A DNA stretch of 64,000 nt, from contig OW388300.1 of NCBI GenBank assembly GCA_936450465.1, forward strand, positions 17,373,266-17,437,265, given 5' to 3'. Below, piece by piece: positions 13,136 through 25,700 of this stretch. This DNA is from Gibbula magus (taxonomy: Eukaryota > Mollusca > Gastropoda > Trochida > Trochidae). Every line of letters starts with the position of its first letter. The first letter of the stretch is position 1. A program made the translations under genes and the position numbers. The notes beneath the pieces are model-generated. The model was given only the letters and a program-made list of their open reading frames with translations, had not been told where the DNA came from and ran no database searches.

Positions 13136-14225
13136 TATTTTATATATTGGTATCTATAGAAGTAGAGTTGATTGAGTCATCATGTGTTATGCAAACCAGT
13201 ATAGTTTTGCACTAAACGATTATATTTAATAAACTGATATTAATTCAAAAGTTCACGGTAGATCTCTACATTGATTGCGATATGATTGCGGTTTCCCTAT
13301 TTATGTTTTGGAATATCAGTTTTATATTCCTTCAATAATTCAAGTACAGTCAATGTTTCGGTGAAATGTAAATCCACGGTCATTACTAGCGACCTAATTA
13401 CACTTTGAACCTGGTGTTGGACATTTGTTACACGACGTCACTCAAAACATTACTCAACAATAAAGGATCTCAGCTTCCATAATTAATTACCGTTAATGAA
13501 TTTCTATACTCTTGAATGTTATGAATGTACTGGAGAAGAATAGTTAGCGATAAATATAAATTTTGAATTTTTTTATATTGATTTATTTGAACATTTACAC
13601 ACTGATTACCAAACCTATTTTGACAAGTATATTTACCATATGGGTAAATTAACCATCTGAAGTGACGAATTTTAAAATCTACCTCAGTTGTTAAGTGTTC
13701 TTATCGTCATTTATAGCATGTCGTCATTAGAACGACAGTAGAACTACTGCTGATATGAGGTGTATACATATAATTACATAAAACTTATTTGAATGGTATT
13801 TTGTAGGTTTGAAGTGAAATAGGGCAATTAATTTTGAATAAATGAGGTTGTTTATCCATAAATGAATGTTCTTATTTGACTTTCATTTAATTACATATAA
13901 TTCGAATCAAATTTTTAATGAAGTGAAATGAAATAAGACTTCTAAATAAGAACTTCGTAAATGTGAACAGGAATGGCGACTCGACTCGTAGTGCTTACTC
14001 CTTTTTCAGGTCTGAAATATATATGCTTATTCGATTTCAAAGCAAACTTTTTGTAAAACAATCTGAGACCTACTACACAAGACAAACAAACATATCAAAT
14101 AGGTAAGAATGTGCCTCATTTAAGCAAAAAATATAACTTTTGTCATATGTTCAATCCTATGCCAGGACCCATTTCAATGCCTAACAAAGTTTTATGTTGT
14201 CAGTTGTCTCCAAACTCTAACCCTT

Positions 14226-14720
14226 CAAAGGCGTTGGAGCACGCTATTCGTAATGAATTGAAATAAAGTGTTCTCACAAAATGGTTAATAAGTGTTACCA
14301 ATGGCTAAATAACACTCCTGAATTAATAAAAAGAGTTCTAAAACGAATGTAATGGTTTGGTTAAGCCACTCGAGTCCATTTCCATTCGAGCGGCCATTTT
14401 AAAGTGTTCACATGAAAATGGCCGCTCGAATGTGGTACAAGTTTTCTGACTGACGTAGCGAGAACTAATCACCCAATAATATAGTTTTTAATATAACACT
14501 ATGACGGATTTGTCAACAATCTGTCTGAACTCTCAAAATCGCATGACACCTACAAATCTCTCACACTGAAGAGTTCCATAAAATGCTCCCTTTATACGTC
14601 GCCCCATTTTCTACCAATACGGATAACCGTTTTCTATACATGCGGCCTGTCGGGTCGTGTAATAGGATGTTTTACCCTCTAATACAATATTGTATAATCT
14701 TTAATAATAAATGGCAAATC
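14226..14720. mobile_element. MITE-like copy, second family, inverted
   Basis: This is the reverse-orientation relative of 12649-13135, with AAAGGCGTTGGAGCACGC at the left and TTACCCTCTAATAC near the right. Together the two give the 3.51-kb element large internal inverted arms around a spacer of about 1.1 kb. Confidence 0.6.
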
Positions 14721-15016
14721 TGAGAAAAAAATAATGTGCAAATAATTATAATTATTTGAAACTAACTGTAACAGTATATTCGCAAACTATCACTAACGAA
14801 AAGGACACTAAGGGAGCAGTAACCGAAACACAATATTCCCTCCAAAACATTTCAAGTGAACAATACTTTATTTTGAAAATCAAGACGGAACTTCGAAATT
14901 ACATGATTTAATTAGACTAACATAATTATGTTATGAAAAAGACAAACGCAAGATGCTTAGGTGTCTCCACAACTCATTGATAAGTATGAAACGAAGTGAT
15001 CAGTGCTTTATCATGC

Positions 15017-15447
15017 TATCTCCTACGTAGGAGATACTATCTCCTACGTAGGAGATACTAAGTCCTACGTAGGAGATAACCCTACTATGTCCTACGTAGG
15101 AGATACTAACTCCTACGTAGGAGATACTAAGTCCTACGTAGGAGATACTATCACCTACGTAGGAGATACTAAGTCCTACGTAGGAGATACTATCTCCTAC
15201 CTAGGAGATAAGCTTACTATGTCCTACGTAGGAGATACTAAGTCCTACGTAGGAGATACTAAGTCCTACGTAGGAGATACTATGTCCTACGTAGGAGATA
15301 CTAAGTCCTACGTAGGAGATACTATCTCCTACGTAGGAGATACTATGTCCTACGTAGGAGATACTAACTCCTACGTAGGAGATACTAAGTCCTACGTAGG
15401 AGATACTATCTCCTACGTAGGAGATACTAAGTCCTACGTAGGAGATA
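15017..15447. repeat. Right array: 20 copies of the 21-bp palindromic unit
   Basis: Twenty units were counted, running opposite to the left array (GAGATACTAAGTCCTACGTA plus one base). Two short interruptions occur, near 15078-15087 (AACCCTACTA) and 15208-15217 (TAAGCTTACT). One core reads CTACCTAGG. The arrays therefore differ in length and in unit order while keeping the inverted arrangement. Confidence 0.95.
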
Positions 15448-15492
15448 GTTTGGCAGATTTTTTTTTCACCGTGACACTAATACGCTTCCGTA

Positions 15493-15498
15493 GATATC
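15493..15498. repeat. Target site duplication GATATC, right
   Basis: This is the second copy of the 6-bp GATATC that borders the element ending at 15492. Because GATATC is palindromic, the exact element boundary could shift by a few bases. Confidence 0.75.
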
Positions 15499-18089
15499 TC
15501 AACTGCATATCGATTTAGTATTTGTTCACTGGTTAGTTAGTGCTTTGTCAAAATGTAAAAGTAGTGGAACACAGCAATGCAAATGTAATAGTTAGATAAA
15601 CAAAACATCAATTTCTCTTGTAGTGTTAGCAGCTAAGTAACTGAAAATGATAGCCTTCACTAATGTCAGACATTACACAAACAGATGTTGGTCTCTTACA
15701 AGGTTCTTCTAATGGGTTTGACTGACACAAGATCACAGACAACTAAAATATGTGATAACACGTTTGTCCAATATAATTATTTACTGATTGTATCGCTGCT
15801 ATGTTCCCAGGCAGTGTATGGGAATAGGTGCTGACTGAGGATGTTTATTGATGCTATCAGTGATCTTCAAAGTGATTTATCATCAATATATATTCTTCAA
15901 TGTTTTACACAAACATACAAATTCTATAACCAATTTACACCCAAAACATGGACAGTGACTGAAGTATATAAAATGTTTAATCAATGGGAATAAATATACA
16001 ACAACTCTATGGAAAGGCCTTGTTTTATAACACTACATCAGCGTATACATCCTGATGTAAGTGTCAAACATAAAAGTCAAAACAATGGACAACATACTAT
16101 CAGTAGAACAACAATATATATTTAATGACCTAAAAGCTCTGAGAACAAACTCATCAATACAATTCTGATTTCGGTTTCTGTTTAACGCTTACGCTTCCAT
16201 CAAGGTTTAGTGCAATTCATGTAATATGAACTGGAACCCCTCATGTAAGCACTAGTTATTGTCTGTTGCCATCTCTTGTCTGCTATTATCCTCACATTGT
16301 GACAGCCTATATCATTTGTGTAAAAAATTAAAGAATATTAATTTTGGGTGACAAGGTTGGAGTGGGATGCCACACAAAAAAACTCTTTAATGAAGACTGG
16401 CCATCTCTCAGAGGACATTGTTAGGAAGAAATAGATTAGATTTCTTCACACCGTTGAGGATCCTTCCAAGTAATATAAATGGGCGGGGAAATCACGACGC
16501 AGAGTAATGAAATCACACGCTGTGTACAATCCTTACTCCTCGCCATAAAAGTGTGAGTGGACTGAAACCTAATCACCAGCTGAGGGTATCTAATATGCAC
16601 TACGGGACACTGAAATAACATCCTCTCTGAACAATCTAGACAGTGGTGAACGTTCATCTACATGTTTTACTATGATAGTCTCATGTTAGCAGTCTAAAGT
16701 TACACCCATTGAAGTTTAAAAAGAGAAAGCATATTATCACAAGAAGCGTTTGCCCAATAGTGCATATGTGAGAGGAACGTTATCACCATCATCCCCAAAT
16801 GGAATGACTTGGTTACTTCTAGTTGTCTTGCAGATACTATAATAGCTATCATGGTTTACCATTTCTTTGAAAGTCTAGGGAAACAACTAATGGACTTATA
16901 TTTCAATAAGACAAAGTGATGTCAATTAAAAGTTTATACTATCAGGAAGATTTTTTCTGAATATCAACATTTAATTGAAGATGATTTAACATATATCTGA
17001 GTGTACACTTCATGTACGATACAGATGCAAATATTCAAATGTAAACTTTGAAATATATTTTAGTAATTTATATTCGTTTTCGATAAGCCAGTACCTAGAA
17101 GTCCTTGTGAAACTGGAACTGGCTGACATGAATTTGTAAGTATCCATGACAATTTCCTCAAGGTGTCTCTTTTACACAATTCTCAAATCACCCCAGTGTC
17201 ACCGGTATAGCACAGCAGACGTCTAGGCTGATTAAGTGTGACAATAACTTGCCCCAAGGACCAATTTTAGTCAGACAATTGTACAGAATATTCGGATGGA
17301 TGGAGTGCCAGACATCCGCTAGCAACCTTCTGCCAATCACACGTTTGAACCGAGTGTAATTTTCGGAAGAAAGACAGGATGTCATGTCTATATGTCTATT
17401 CTAACTAAGCATCATTTGGACACATGTGCCTTTAAAGCAACCCCGGTTTCATTGACAAGAGTTTCAGATATCAGAGGGAAACCTCTTGGTACAGGAAATT
17501 ACTCAGAGACATCATTCAGAAGTAATTCATATTAATAAAGTTATGTTATGCATATTATATATCAACTATTAAACGTACATGTTTAGTACGGTAGGAAAAC
17601 GTAACACCTAATTACCTAAAATGTGAACTGATGAGTAACATAAAACTGTGACTGCCAATACTAACACCAACGCTACCACAACTACTACATCTTTGAAATG
17701 CGTATGTTTATTTACAGTACAAACAAGCTTAAAACAATAATTACTATACACATCTCGACCTAGTCTATTGTTCTATTGATTTACCAAAATCAATTTTGTT
17801 TTAATCAAAGTCGACTTTTGGACAAGGATCTGAAAAAAGGCCTTGTTTAACACGGTTTTACTTTGGATTATCAGTGTTTGCCAATTCAAACAATTTTGAA
17901 AATTCTATTTGTGAGGAATGTGTTCAAATGCACAAAAGATTCTAATTATTCACCTTTTCTGAGTTCATAGTATCCTTTTTCTGTTGTAAAACACACAATG
18001 TTATGGCTTTGAAACTAATATGAAGGTGACAGTACACCTTCAATACCATGAATTAAATGTTTTCATCTATCAATGCAATAAACCTTTTC

Positions 18090-18215
18090 TCAAGCAACGG
18101 TGACAATATTTTCAGTGCGAGCAGTTAAAGTGCCCATAACATCCTCTGCCATTCCCCCGCTCATGCCTCCGCCTCCGCCTCCATACCCATTCCCCTCTCC
18201 CATGTAGTGAAACAT
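18090..18215 (-). CDS. Candidate glycine-rich terminal exon (unit 2)
   Basis: This is the unit 2 counterpart of the frame at 2438-2575. It encodes a start MFHYMGEGNGYGGGGGG and a tail ending MGTLTARTENIVTVA before the same TGA stop. The possible acceptor AG of unit 1 reads AT here, so if the exon is real it is used differently or is broken in this copy. Length differences between the copies are multiples of three. I do not recognise the product, and no upstream exon can be identified. Confidence 0.25.
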   Translation of the reverse strand: MFHYMGEGNGYGGGGGGMSGGMAEDVMGTLTARTENIVTVA

Positions 18216-21110
18216 TATCACTGACTTGCCTTGCCTTACATATACTGCACAACTCCGATTTTGTATTTTCAGCATGAAATTTAAAAGATAACATGGATTT
18301 TACCATACATAAACATGAACTGTACTGACATTCTAAAGCCATACATTATTCATATTTATGCTAATCAAGATATACATATGACATCATTTTTGGTAATATT
18401 TGTATATGATATAATGCTACTTCAAACAGTAAGTGAGCTTCGTCAACTTGTAGACTAGATCTGGTAGACGAAATGTTCCTCATCCACCGTTTCATTTCAC
18501 TACATAAACATCAAGCAATAAATTTAGATTGGTTTTAAATCTTGTCCTTTTGATAGATTTCTCAAATCCAGGGATTTTACTTTGGTTTGAGGCAGATGTC
18601 AGTCTACCAAATTATATCTATTCCATTTATTGAGACTCTGTCAACCCTTTGAATCATTTAGTGGGGTTGCTGTTTCACAGTTTTGTTATATTGAAATTGT
18701 GATTGACAGGTTGATTGGATACGTCAACTTGAGTCAACTATTTCAATTCTCACCTTCTAATAGCATATCTTATTGAAATGACTTCTCGTCCATTCAGTAT
18801 ACTTTTCACTTGGCAGTTTGAACAACGTTTTACCAATAAATATCACTTGAGTTATACTGATATGATTGAATTCATATGCATATATTTGTTAGTGTTTAGT
18901 CAAAACCTATTAAATTTAATATGGATGATATCAGTAACATATTCTGATAGTTTGTTTAATAAAAGATCAAAATTTGTTTTATATAATGTATATACACTGT
19001 GTTATTTATTTTTGAAGTTCTGGTAAAGTTTCATTAGTTGTGTGTCACTACGTTAGTATTCTTTAAATTACCGTTCACGATAAACAGGCAGATACTTATA
19101 TCAAAATACATTATAATCATTATGATGAAGTCATGAAATCTATTGCTTGGTTCAATGTTTTCCTAAAACTTCGAGTATCTCAGGCTTATATATAAACACT
19201 GAACAAGAAACATCTTTGAAGGTTAACCAGTTATACATTTATCCATGCATTGTTCAGCAATGTCCATATCAAGTGTTGTTTCTTCTGGGCATCCAGAAAT
19301 AAAGAGTTACCCATAATGTCTTTTTCCACCAGTTACGACACATGCTTAAGTGATATATCATGGACGACGACTGACACATTCAAAACCATGCCAAATCAAG
19401 TTGTAATTCCCCTGGTGTTAATTTTGTTTTAAAAATGAATTTATTTACACTGTTTTCATAATTCGGTAATGATAAAATAATGTTGTATTAATGGAATCTA
19501 TCATATGTGTGACACTGACAAAGGACGATAAGTCATTTAAGAATACAGTTTTATTAACAACTATAAATGATATTACGTTTGTATTTAGAGAAATGTATTG
19601 GAGAACATTACACCACTGCCATTTATTGTTGAAATGAAAAACCTGATTTTGTTTACAAATAATTACTGAAGTAAAATATTCTTGAATCAATGGCTGTCTG
19701 TGTGTTTTATGAAGATCCACTGTTGAATATAATTAACGATGCAGATGGAGTTGTTCTTAATCCCAAACAACCAATAATACAGTTATATCTGGCTCAAAAT
19801 ATATTATGTGAGGACAAATAACATGTGGTAAAATAATTCAGCGTTCAAAGTAAAATAAATTCAAACCTAATTATTACGTAACTATGAGCACACGATATTC
19901 AAAGAAGTACCAATATTCTTACACTTTGTAATCAATATAATGCAAATATTCTCATCCTGTGCACATGTTGAAATCCATGAATACAAATTGTCCCTTTCCT
20001 TTACGTGCCAATACAATGTTATTTCCCCTGCTCTCGCAGTCACTCAAGTTGTAAAAACGATATGACATCCCCGCTTGGGTATTGCTCTCTATTTATAAAA
20101 TTGGATGAAATTCAAACTTGAAATAATTTCAGTAAATGAGAAGAGGATGTCAGTTTTAGTATGATCATTTTGAAGTTTTCATAAATATGTTATTACAATA
20201 AGATCATTAATTCTATATTTTCACAATAGCAAAACTGACAACAAATTGTAAATGTACACGATTGGTTAGAATTGTCATTAAAGTTAATTTATTTAGAAAT
20301 TGTTTTTATTTTGAATTGCCACATGTTCAATAGCTTTGTTAAATAAGATAAACACATAACGAAACGCATGTTTCATAATAACAGGGAAAAAATGGTTAAT
20401 TGTTAGGAACAAATAAAAATATAACATGACAAATGTGCATTTGAAAAGATTTAACCAAATGTCAATGCAAAACGTCAAATTTATGTAAAAAAAATCACAA
20501 ATCAATGACGTTTTTGACTGAATAGCTGTGCACAAGTTAATGTTGAATGAAATATGTTTCACAACGCTTCAAGCGTATACTATCTTCAACGCAAACCATG
20601 TGAAATGTTATGCTTGATATACCAGGCAGAACGCTTCAACATGCATTCCATCATTGTTCAAAAAGTCTTTGATTTGTGTCAGCAGTAAAAAGAACTTGCG
20701 TATTTCTTATATACTAAAATAATGCCATGCTTTCGCCTGGGGGCCTTAAGTTAAAATACATGCGTGGCGTTATCCGCTCCATTATTTTCCATTAATACAT
20801 AGTTGAGCATCACCTAAAGTTTTCAACTGGAAATTTCCTTTTTCTTAAGGTTTGTAACTACTGTTAAATATGCAATAATTGTAGTATGCTGCGTTTACAG
20901 AATAGTTTATGTTAACAGGACGATCATGATCACATACATGTGACAGCGAAGCAATTAGTTGAGGTAAAGAACTATCCCAATGTATAGTTTCACTATTTGA
21001 GAACCCTTCACAATCTAGGAATCGAACACTTATAGATGAATCAACCAATACAGTCGGTAGATAAACGAGAAGATGTGCTAACAATCTACAACATACAACT
21101 GCAAGGAAAC

Positions 21111-21265
21111 AAATTCCTAGATTGTGATCATTCTTAGAGTGTTCAGGTCTCGCAACCTGCAGATTGTTTAAACAATCTAGGAATGGTGAAACATTCCTAG
21201 ATTGTTCAAACAACCTGCAGATTGTGAGCTCGCAATCTGCAGATTGTGATGATTCCTAGATTTCA
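21111..21265. repeat. Palindromic CAATCTGCAGATTG repeat cluster (unit 2)
   Basis: This is the unit 2 counterpart of 5443-5618, with two instead of three copies of the 22-base tandem unit. Confidence 0.8.
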
Positions 21266-22274
21266 CGGAACATATACACTGCACAATTAGTTAAGCAACT
21301 TCTTGATATGTGTTAAGGGCTGGATTTCAAAGAGGAGGTATGTGTCAATTAATCAGTCCTCTTCATGGGATTGTAAGTTGCTGAATGTTACTGCTGTATT
21401 AGTGGACGTGTATCTTTAGGGTCATGAACACATCTGGGTTAAGCATTTGACATTTCTGTGTAGCGCCTTGCTAATTTAATCTAGTTATGTCACTTTTTGA
21501 GATCCCGGTCCAAAGGTTGACCTTGCAGAAAGTAAAATTTATCGAATTTTCACCATGCTATGACATGCAGAGTGACAAAAACAATGCATGTCCTCTCTTA
21601 TTTCTCACTTCTCACTCACGCAATTCATATCTCCCTATATTTCGTGGTCTCGACAAGTTCCAAAGCAGTGAAAAATAGGGAAGTAAGAATAAATGATAGG
21701 AAAAAAAGAATTATGATATCCTCATTTCCATCAAACACACACCTGTCATACACCCGCATTAAAAAAATCCTGCTGAAACATTCTATTTTATAGCAATAAT
21801 TTGTTTTAATTTGATAAAATCTCCTTGATCATAATTAACGTCAAATGATCTTTACATTTTCGCTTAAAACCAGTGTAAAATACACTCCAAGGTTCGATGA
21901 CGGAACAGCTTGTAAATCTATCAATGCCATTTCAAGAAGGATGTGTTCTGTACAAAAATACCTTAAATAACTTCAAAATGTTTTTAATGTTTTTATTAGC
22001 CCATTATTTAAGTAGGGTCCGCTTGAATTCAAGTATTGAAGTTAATGTTGATTCACAGAGAATTGATGGGATATTTTTTTACACATAATAGAACAGCCTG
22101 TAAAACTTTGTCATTTGAAAAATGATGTGTTGTTTACAAAGTAAACTTTTAAAAATTACTACAATTGTAACACACCAATATTTAAGCACAATTTGCAATT
22201 TGAAATAGTAGAAGCGGGGAGCGGGGGACAAAGTATTCAGCTCTGTACGTCCGTCTGTCCGTACATAGCCGTTT

Positions 22275-22735
22275 TTTAAAAGAGCAATATCTCATAAACC
22301 GCTGTACCTAGAGTCTTCAAATTTGGAGAGCATACGCAAACACTAGTCGATTTGGATGACATTGAGCTTATTTTCAAGGTCACTACGAGATTTTGACCAG
22401 TTTTTAAATTGTTGTTAGAGAGAGACCCTATGAACCGCTGCACCTATATGCTTCAGATTTGGTACCAGTCGGCATATGGAGAATACACAGACACCAGCTG
22501 ATTTTAATGACCAATACATAATTTTCAAGGTCACTACGAGACTTTGATTGTTTATCAAATGTTGTTAGCATGATATCTCATGGACCGCTTTCCCTAGAGT
22601 CTTCAAATTTTGTACCAGTCTCCATTTGGGGAATACACATACACTAGTCGATTTTGAAGACCTGGACCACATTTTCAAGGGCACTACGAGACTTTGACCA
22701 ATTTTTAAATTGTTCTTAAGCCCATATACTAACAA
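22275..22735. repeat. Three tandem ~150-bp repeats (unit 2)
   Basis: This is the unit 2 copy of the three-unit array at 6640-7100, with the same order of sub-repeats. The first unit has lost about 15-20 bases near 22325 relative to unit 1. Confidence 0.8.
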
Positions 22736-25700
22736 TTGAATCAAACATGTAATGGCCACTACTCGGTACAACCTTGGCGTCCATCCTTATAGCTCATTCA
22801 TTGATTGTGGCGGGGGACATGGTCACGTTTGTGACAAATACTTGCTGTTTTTCATTTTATGTAAGCTATTGGACTTCTATATTTTAAAATCTATTACTGC
22901 TGAAATACAACGTGTTGCGACTTTATATTAGATCCAGTAATATTATATTCTGTTTATTTATTAGTCATTGTTTGCAGTAGTATTGTTGTTTCATATATAA
23001 ATCTCGTTCCTAACCGTTCATTTACAAATCTCTTAGTAGTGATGAATCCAGAATTTGGCATGACTGTTAAGACTCTATGTAAGTAATTTAATGTTACATA
23101 CACCTTACACTCGATTGTTGTGAGATGAATCGTTCCTCATCTAAGATTTCATTTCACAAGACAAGCTTCATGCAATGAATTTAGTTTGTTTAGCATTTTA
23201 AAGGCTTGTACTGTGGACATTTTTCTTTGGATTGATACAGACTACCAATATCTATCTATCCCATTTCTTGCAACTTTGTCAACCCTTTGAATCATTTAGT
23301 GACGTTGCCGTTTGACAGTTTCGATATATTGAAATTGTCATTGACAAGGTGATTGGATATGTCAACTTGAAATTATAAAATAATGTTGTATTAATTTAAT
23401 TAATTAAATTAAATACAATTGTAGTTTAAGAATACAATTAACTAACCTAACTAATAACCATATCTGGAGAACTTATTTATACATTGCCAATTATTGTTGG
23501 AATCAAAAACATGATCTCCCGACTTTTCCCAAGTAAAATAATCTTTAACAAATCGATAATGATGTATAAAATGCAGATCCATAGCTTAATAGAATTAACT
23601 ATGCAGATGAGTTGTCTGTAATCCATAGCAAGCAATGATACCGTTCTCATTTGCTCACATTATATTTTATTAGGACCAAGAACCTAAGAACATGTGGGAA
23701 GAGAATTCAGTATTCAAACTAAGATCAATTCAAACCTGATAATAATGTAATTATGAACACATATTGTTCAAAGAAGTACCAATATTCTGCCACTTTTCTT
23801 AGATTTTTAATGAATCAAATTAGAATAGTGTCACTCTGTGCAAATTTTGAAATCAATGAATACAAATGTTCCCTTTCCTTTTGTGCTGGTAAATGTTATT
23901 TCCCTCGCTCTCGCTCAGCACAATACCATTTTACACAACCACTTAAGTTGTAAAAACAATATTACTTCGCCACTTGGGTATTAATCTTTATTTATGAAAT
24001 TGGATGACATCGAATCTCAAAATAATTTCAGTAAATGAGAAGAGGATATTGATAACAAACACATTATTTACAGTCAGAGCAATCGGGCCACATCGTTAAA
24101 AGATGTTGGGAGTAGTGTCCCTTTCACAATGATAATTTTGAGGTTGTTATAAACAGGTTGCTACAATAGAGACACACTAAACAACATTTAATGTTTTCTG
24201 AAATATACTTTAAAAAGTCGGCTCACGGGCTGTCTTGTAATTGTTTAGAAGATTCGTATTATGACATTAATATTAAATTTTCAAACTAAGCAAAACTGAC
24301 AACAAAAAAGGTAAATGTTCACAATTGTTTAAAATTGTTCGTAAAGTAATTTTAACTAACTTTAACTAATTAACTTAATGTTTTTAGTTTGAATTGTCAC
24401 ATGTGCACTAGCTTTGTTAAGTAAGTTAAAACAAACTATACAGATATTCCTAAAACCTGGAGCGGTATTCAGATAAGCTATTGCAACTTGTTTACCAATT
24501 CACTTCATTGTGAAATAAATATGTTAAAACCACATTCCTATGACCAACGCATGAAAAAATGTTCGGTTAATATAAGGGAAAGTTAACATAACGTGACAAA
24601 TGAGCATACAATTTAACCAAACGTCAAGTTCCTGTAAAAATTACAAATTAAAGACGTTTTTGACTGAATATCCATGCACAGTTTATTCATGTCCACACTA
24701 CAAAAGGCAAACATCAATATACCTCTGATTTCCTCTCTATATTTATCTTCTTTGATGGATCATATTACGAAGTATTATATATTTAAATGATAACATCAAT
24801 ACAAATGCAAGTGTGTAAACTTGTGTCGGTGTGTGATATTCAATGTCAAAGTACTTGATAACTGACATTATGTAGCTCGAAAGAAAAGAAAAAAGTTGTT
24901 ATTATGGAATATTGCATCCTAAAATGAATCTCTAATATAGTTTTAAGTAAGTAATCAATTTAGTTTCTTCTTATATGAGATGCCCTTAAATACATAGTCC
25001 CTTTTATATAAAAACCTTTAAGATATTATGTTATTTGTATCAACAATATTTTGAAAATATTAATGCTTCCCATGGAAGGATACATTCACTAGCAATTGAA
25101 CAATCGAAGTGACATACAATATGCCGTCATTTGCAAAGCGACGCTCTGATGTCTTGAATCACTAGCATGTTTTATTGACTCATAAAGCCCGCTGTCAGTC
25201 CCAATAACCGCCTCTGTTTTATTGCCGGTATCTAACATTACTGGGTAATGTATCATATGTAGTATATTAGATTTTGTCATCGTATTGGCGTTGTATACAT
25301 GCCCTCCCATAATGAAATTTTAACCTCTTTCAATTTCTTCGTTTTGATAAGTTATACTAATATTGTACTGTTGCAGCTGTCGGTTCCATTGGCCGCCTGT
25401 GTTTTACTGCTGTGTATAGCACAAGATTGAAACTCGACCAGTCCTCAATATTTCTGCTTTTAGGCACTGCTTCCATCTGCATGGGCATAACAAAACTGAT
25501 TATATAACAAGCAAGAAGGGTTGGATATAAGTAACAAAATAATAAAGTGTTCATTCTATGATTATCCGCTCGTTGATAGTAAATACATCTGCTTATAATC
25601 TAGATTTGCACACTAAGAAAACTGACAAAAATGTAAATGTACACGATTTACACGATTTTTTAGAATTGTCTTTAAAGTTATTTCAACTAGAATTTATTTT

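Larger units (their letters stand above)
11983..15492. mobile_element. Transposon with palindromic tandem-repeat inverted ends
   Basis: The element is 3,510 bp. Both ends begin TACGGAAGCGTATTAGTGTC in inverted orientation, and each then has an A- or T-rich stretch and a long array of a 21-bp unit. Unit 2 has the empty site, with GATATC once, so a 6-bp target duplication flanks the element. The interior holds a 45-bp-arm hairpin at 12466-12568 and two MITE-like copies facing each other (about 12649-13135 and 14226-14720). There is no transposase frame, so this is a non-autonomous element. Foldback elements also carry tandem repeats in their inverted ends, but I cannot assign it to a known superfamily. 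Confidence 0.85.
1616..17815. repeat. Tandem segmental duplication, unit 1
   Basis: Most of this stretch can be aligned by eye with 17816-28610 in the same order and direction, often with very few differences per 100 bases. Three insertions lengthen it relative to unit 2: 8500-8852, 9799-11135 and 11983-15492. About 560 bases at 1640-2205 are present here but missing from unit 2. Without the insertions the unit is about 11 kb. It also contains older internal repeats: 2780-4860 resembles 7490-9330, and 11480-11700 resembles 4545-4700. I see no convincing gene in it. Confidence 0.85.

Noticed and set aside
12028..15447. CRISPR-like array
   Set aside because: The 21-bp units follow one another without unique spacers, and the DNA is clearly eukaryotic.
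15003..15518. 171-codon open frame with SYVGDT repeats, and its 117-codon mirror at 11882-12235
   Set aside because: The repeats are a translation of the 21-bp palindromic DNA unit, which is open on both strands. The arrays are terminal parts of a transposon, and there is no non-repeat domain.
16436..16657. 73-codon minus-strand frame also open in unit 2 (27256-27483)
   Set aside because: Most of the few differences between the copies change an amino acid, as expected for noncoding DNA. No motif, splice site or partner exon supports it.
17188..17385. 65-codon minus-strand frame with a relative at 27917-28150
   Set aside because: The frames differ in start, stop and several residues, and the third, inverted copy at 30195-30405 is not open in the same way.
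20845..21213. 122-codon minus-strand frame, with 79 codons open in unit 1 at 5179-5418
   Set aside because: It runs through the palindromic repeat cluster, and its copies differ mainly by amino-acid-changing substitutions. No known domain is seen.
25089..25554. Two minus-strand frames in unit 2 that look protein-like
   Set aside because: The unit 1 counterparts are broken by the 1.34-kb insertion, a small insertion and a stop. The two segments are related to each other as DNA in different frames, so they are probably repeat sequence.
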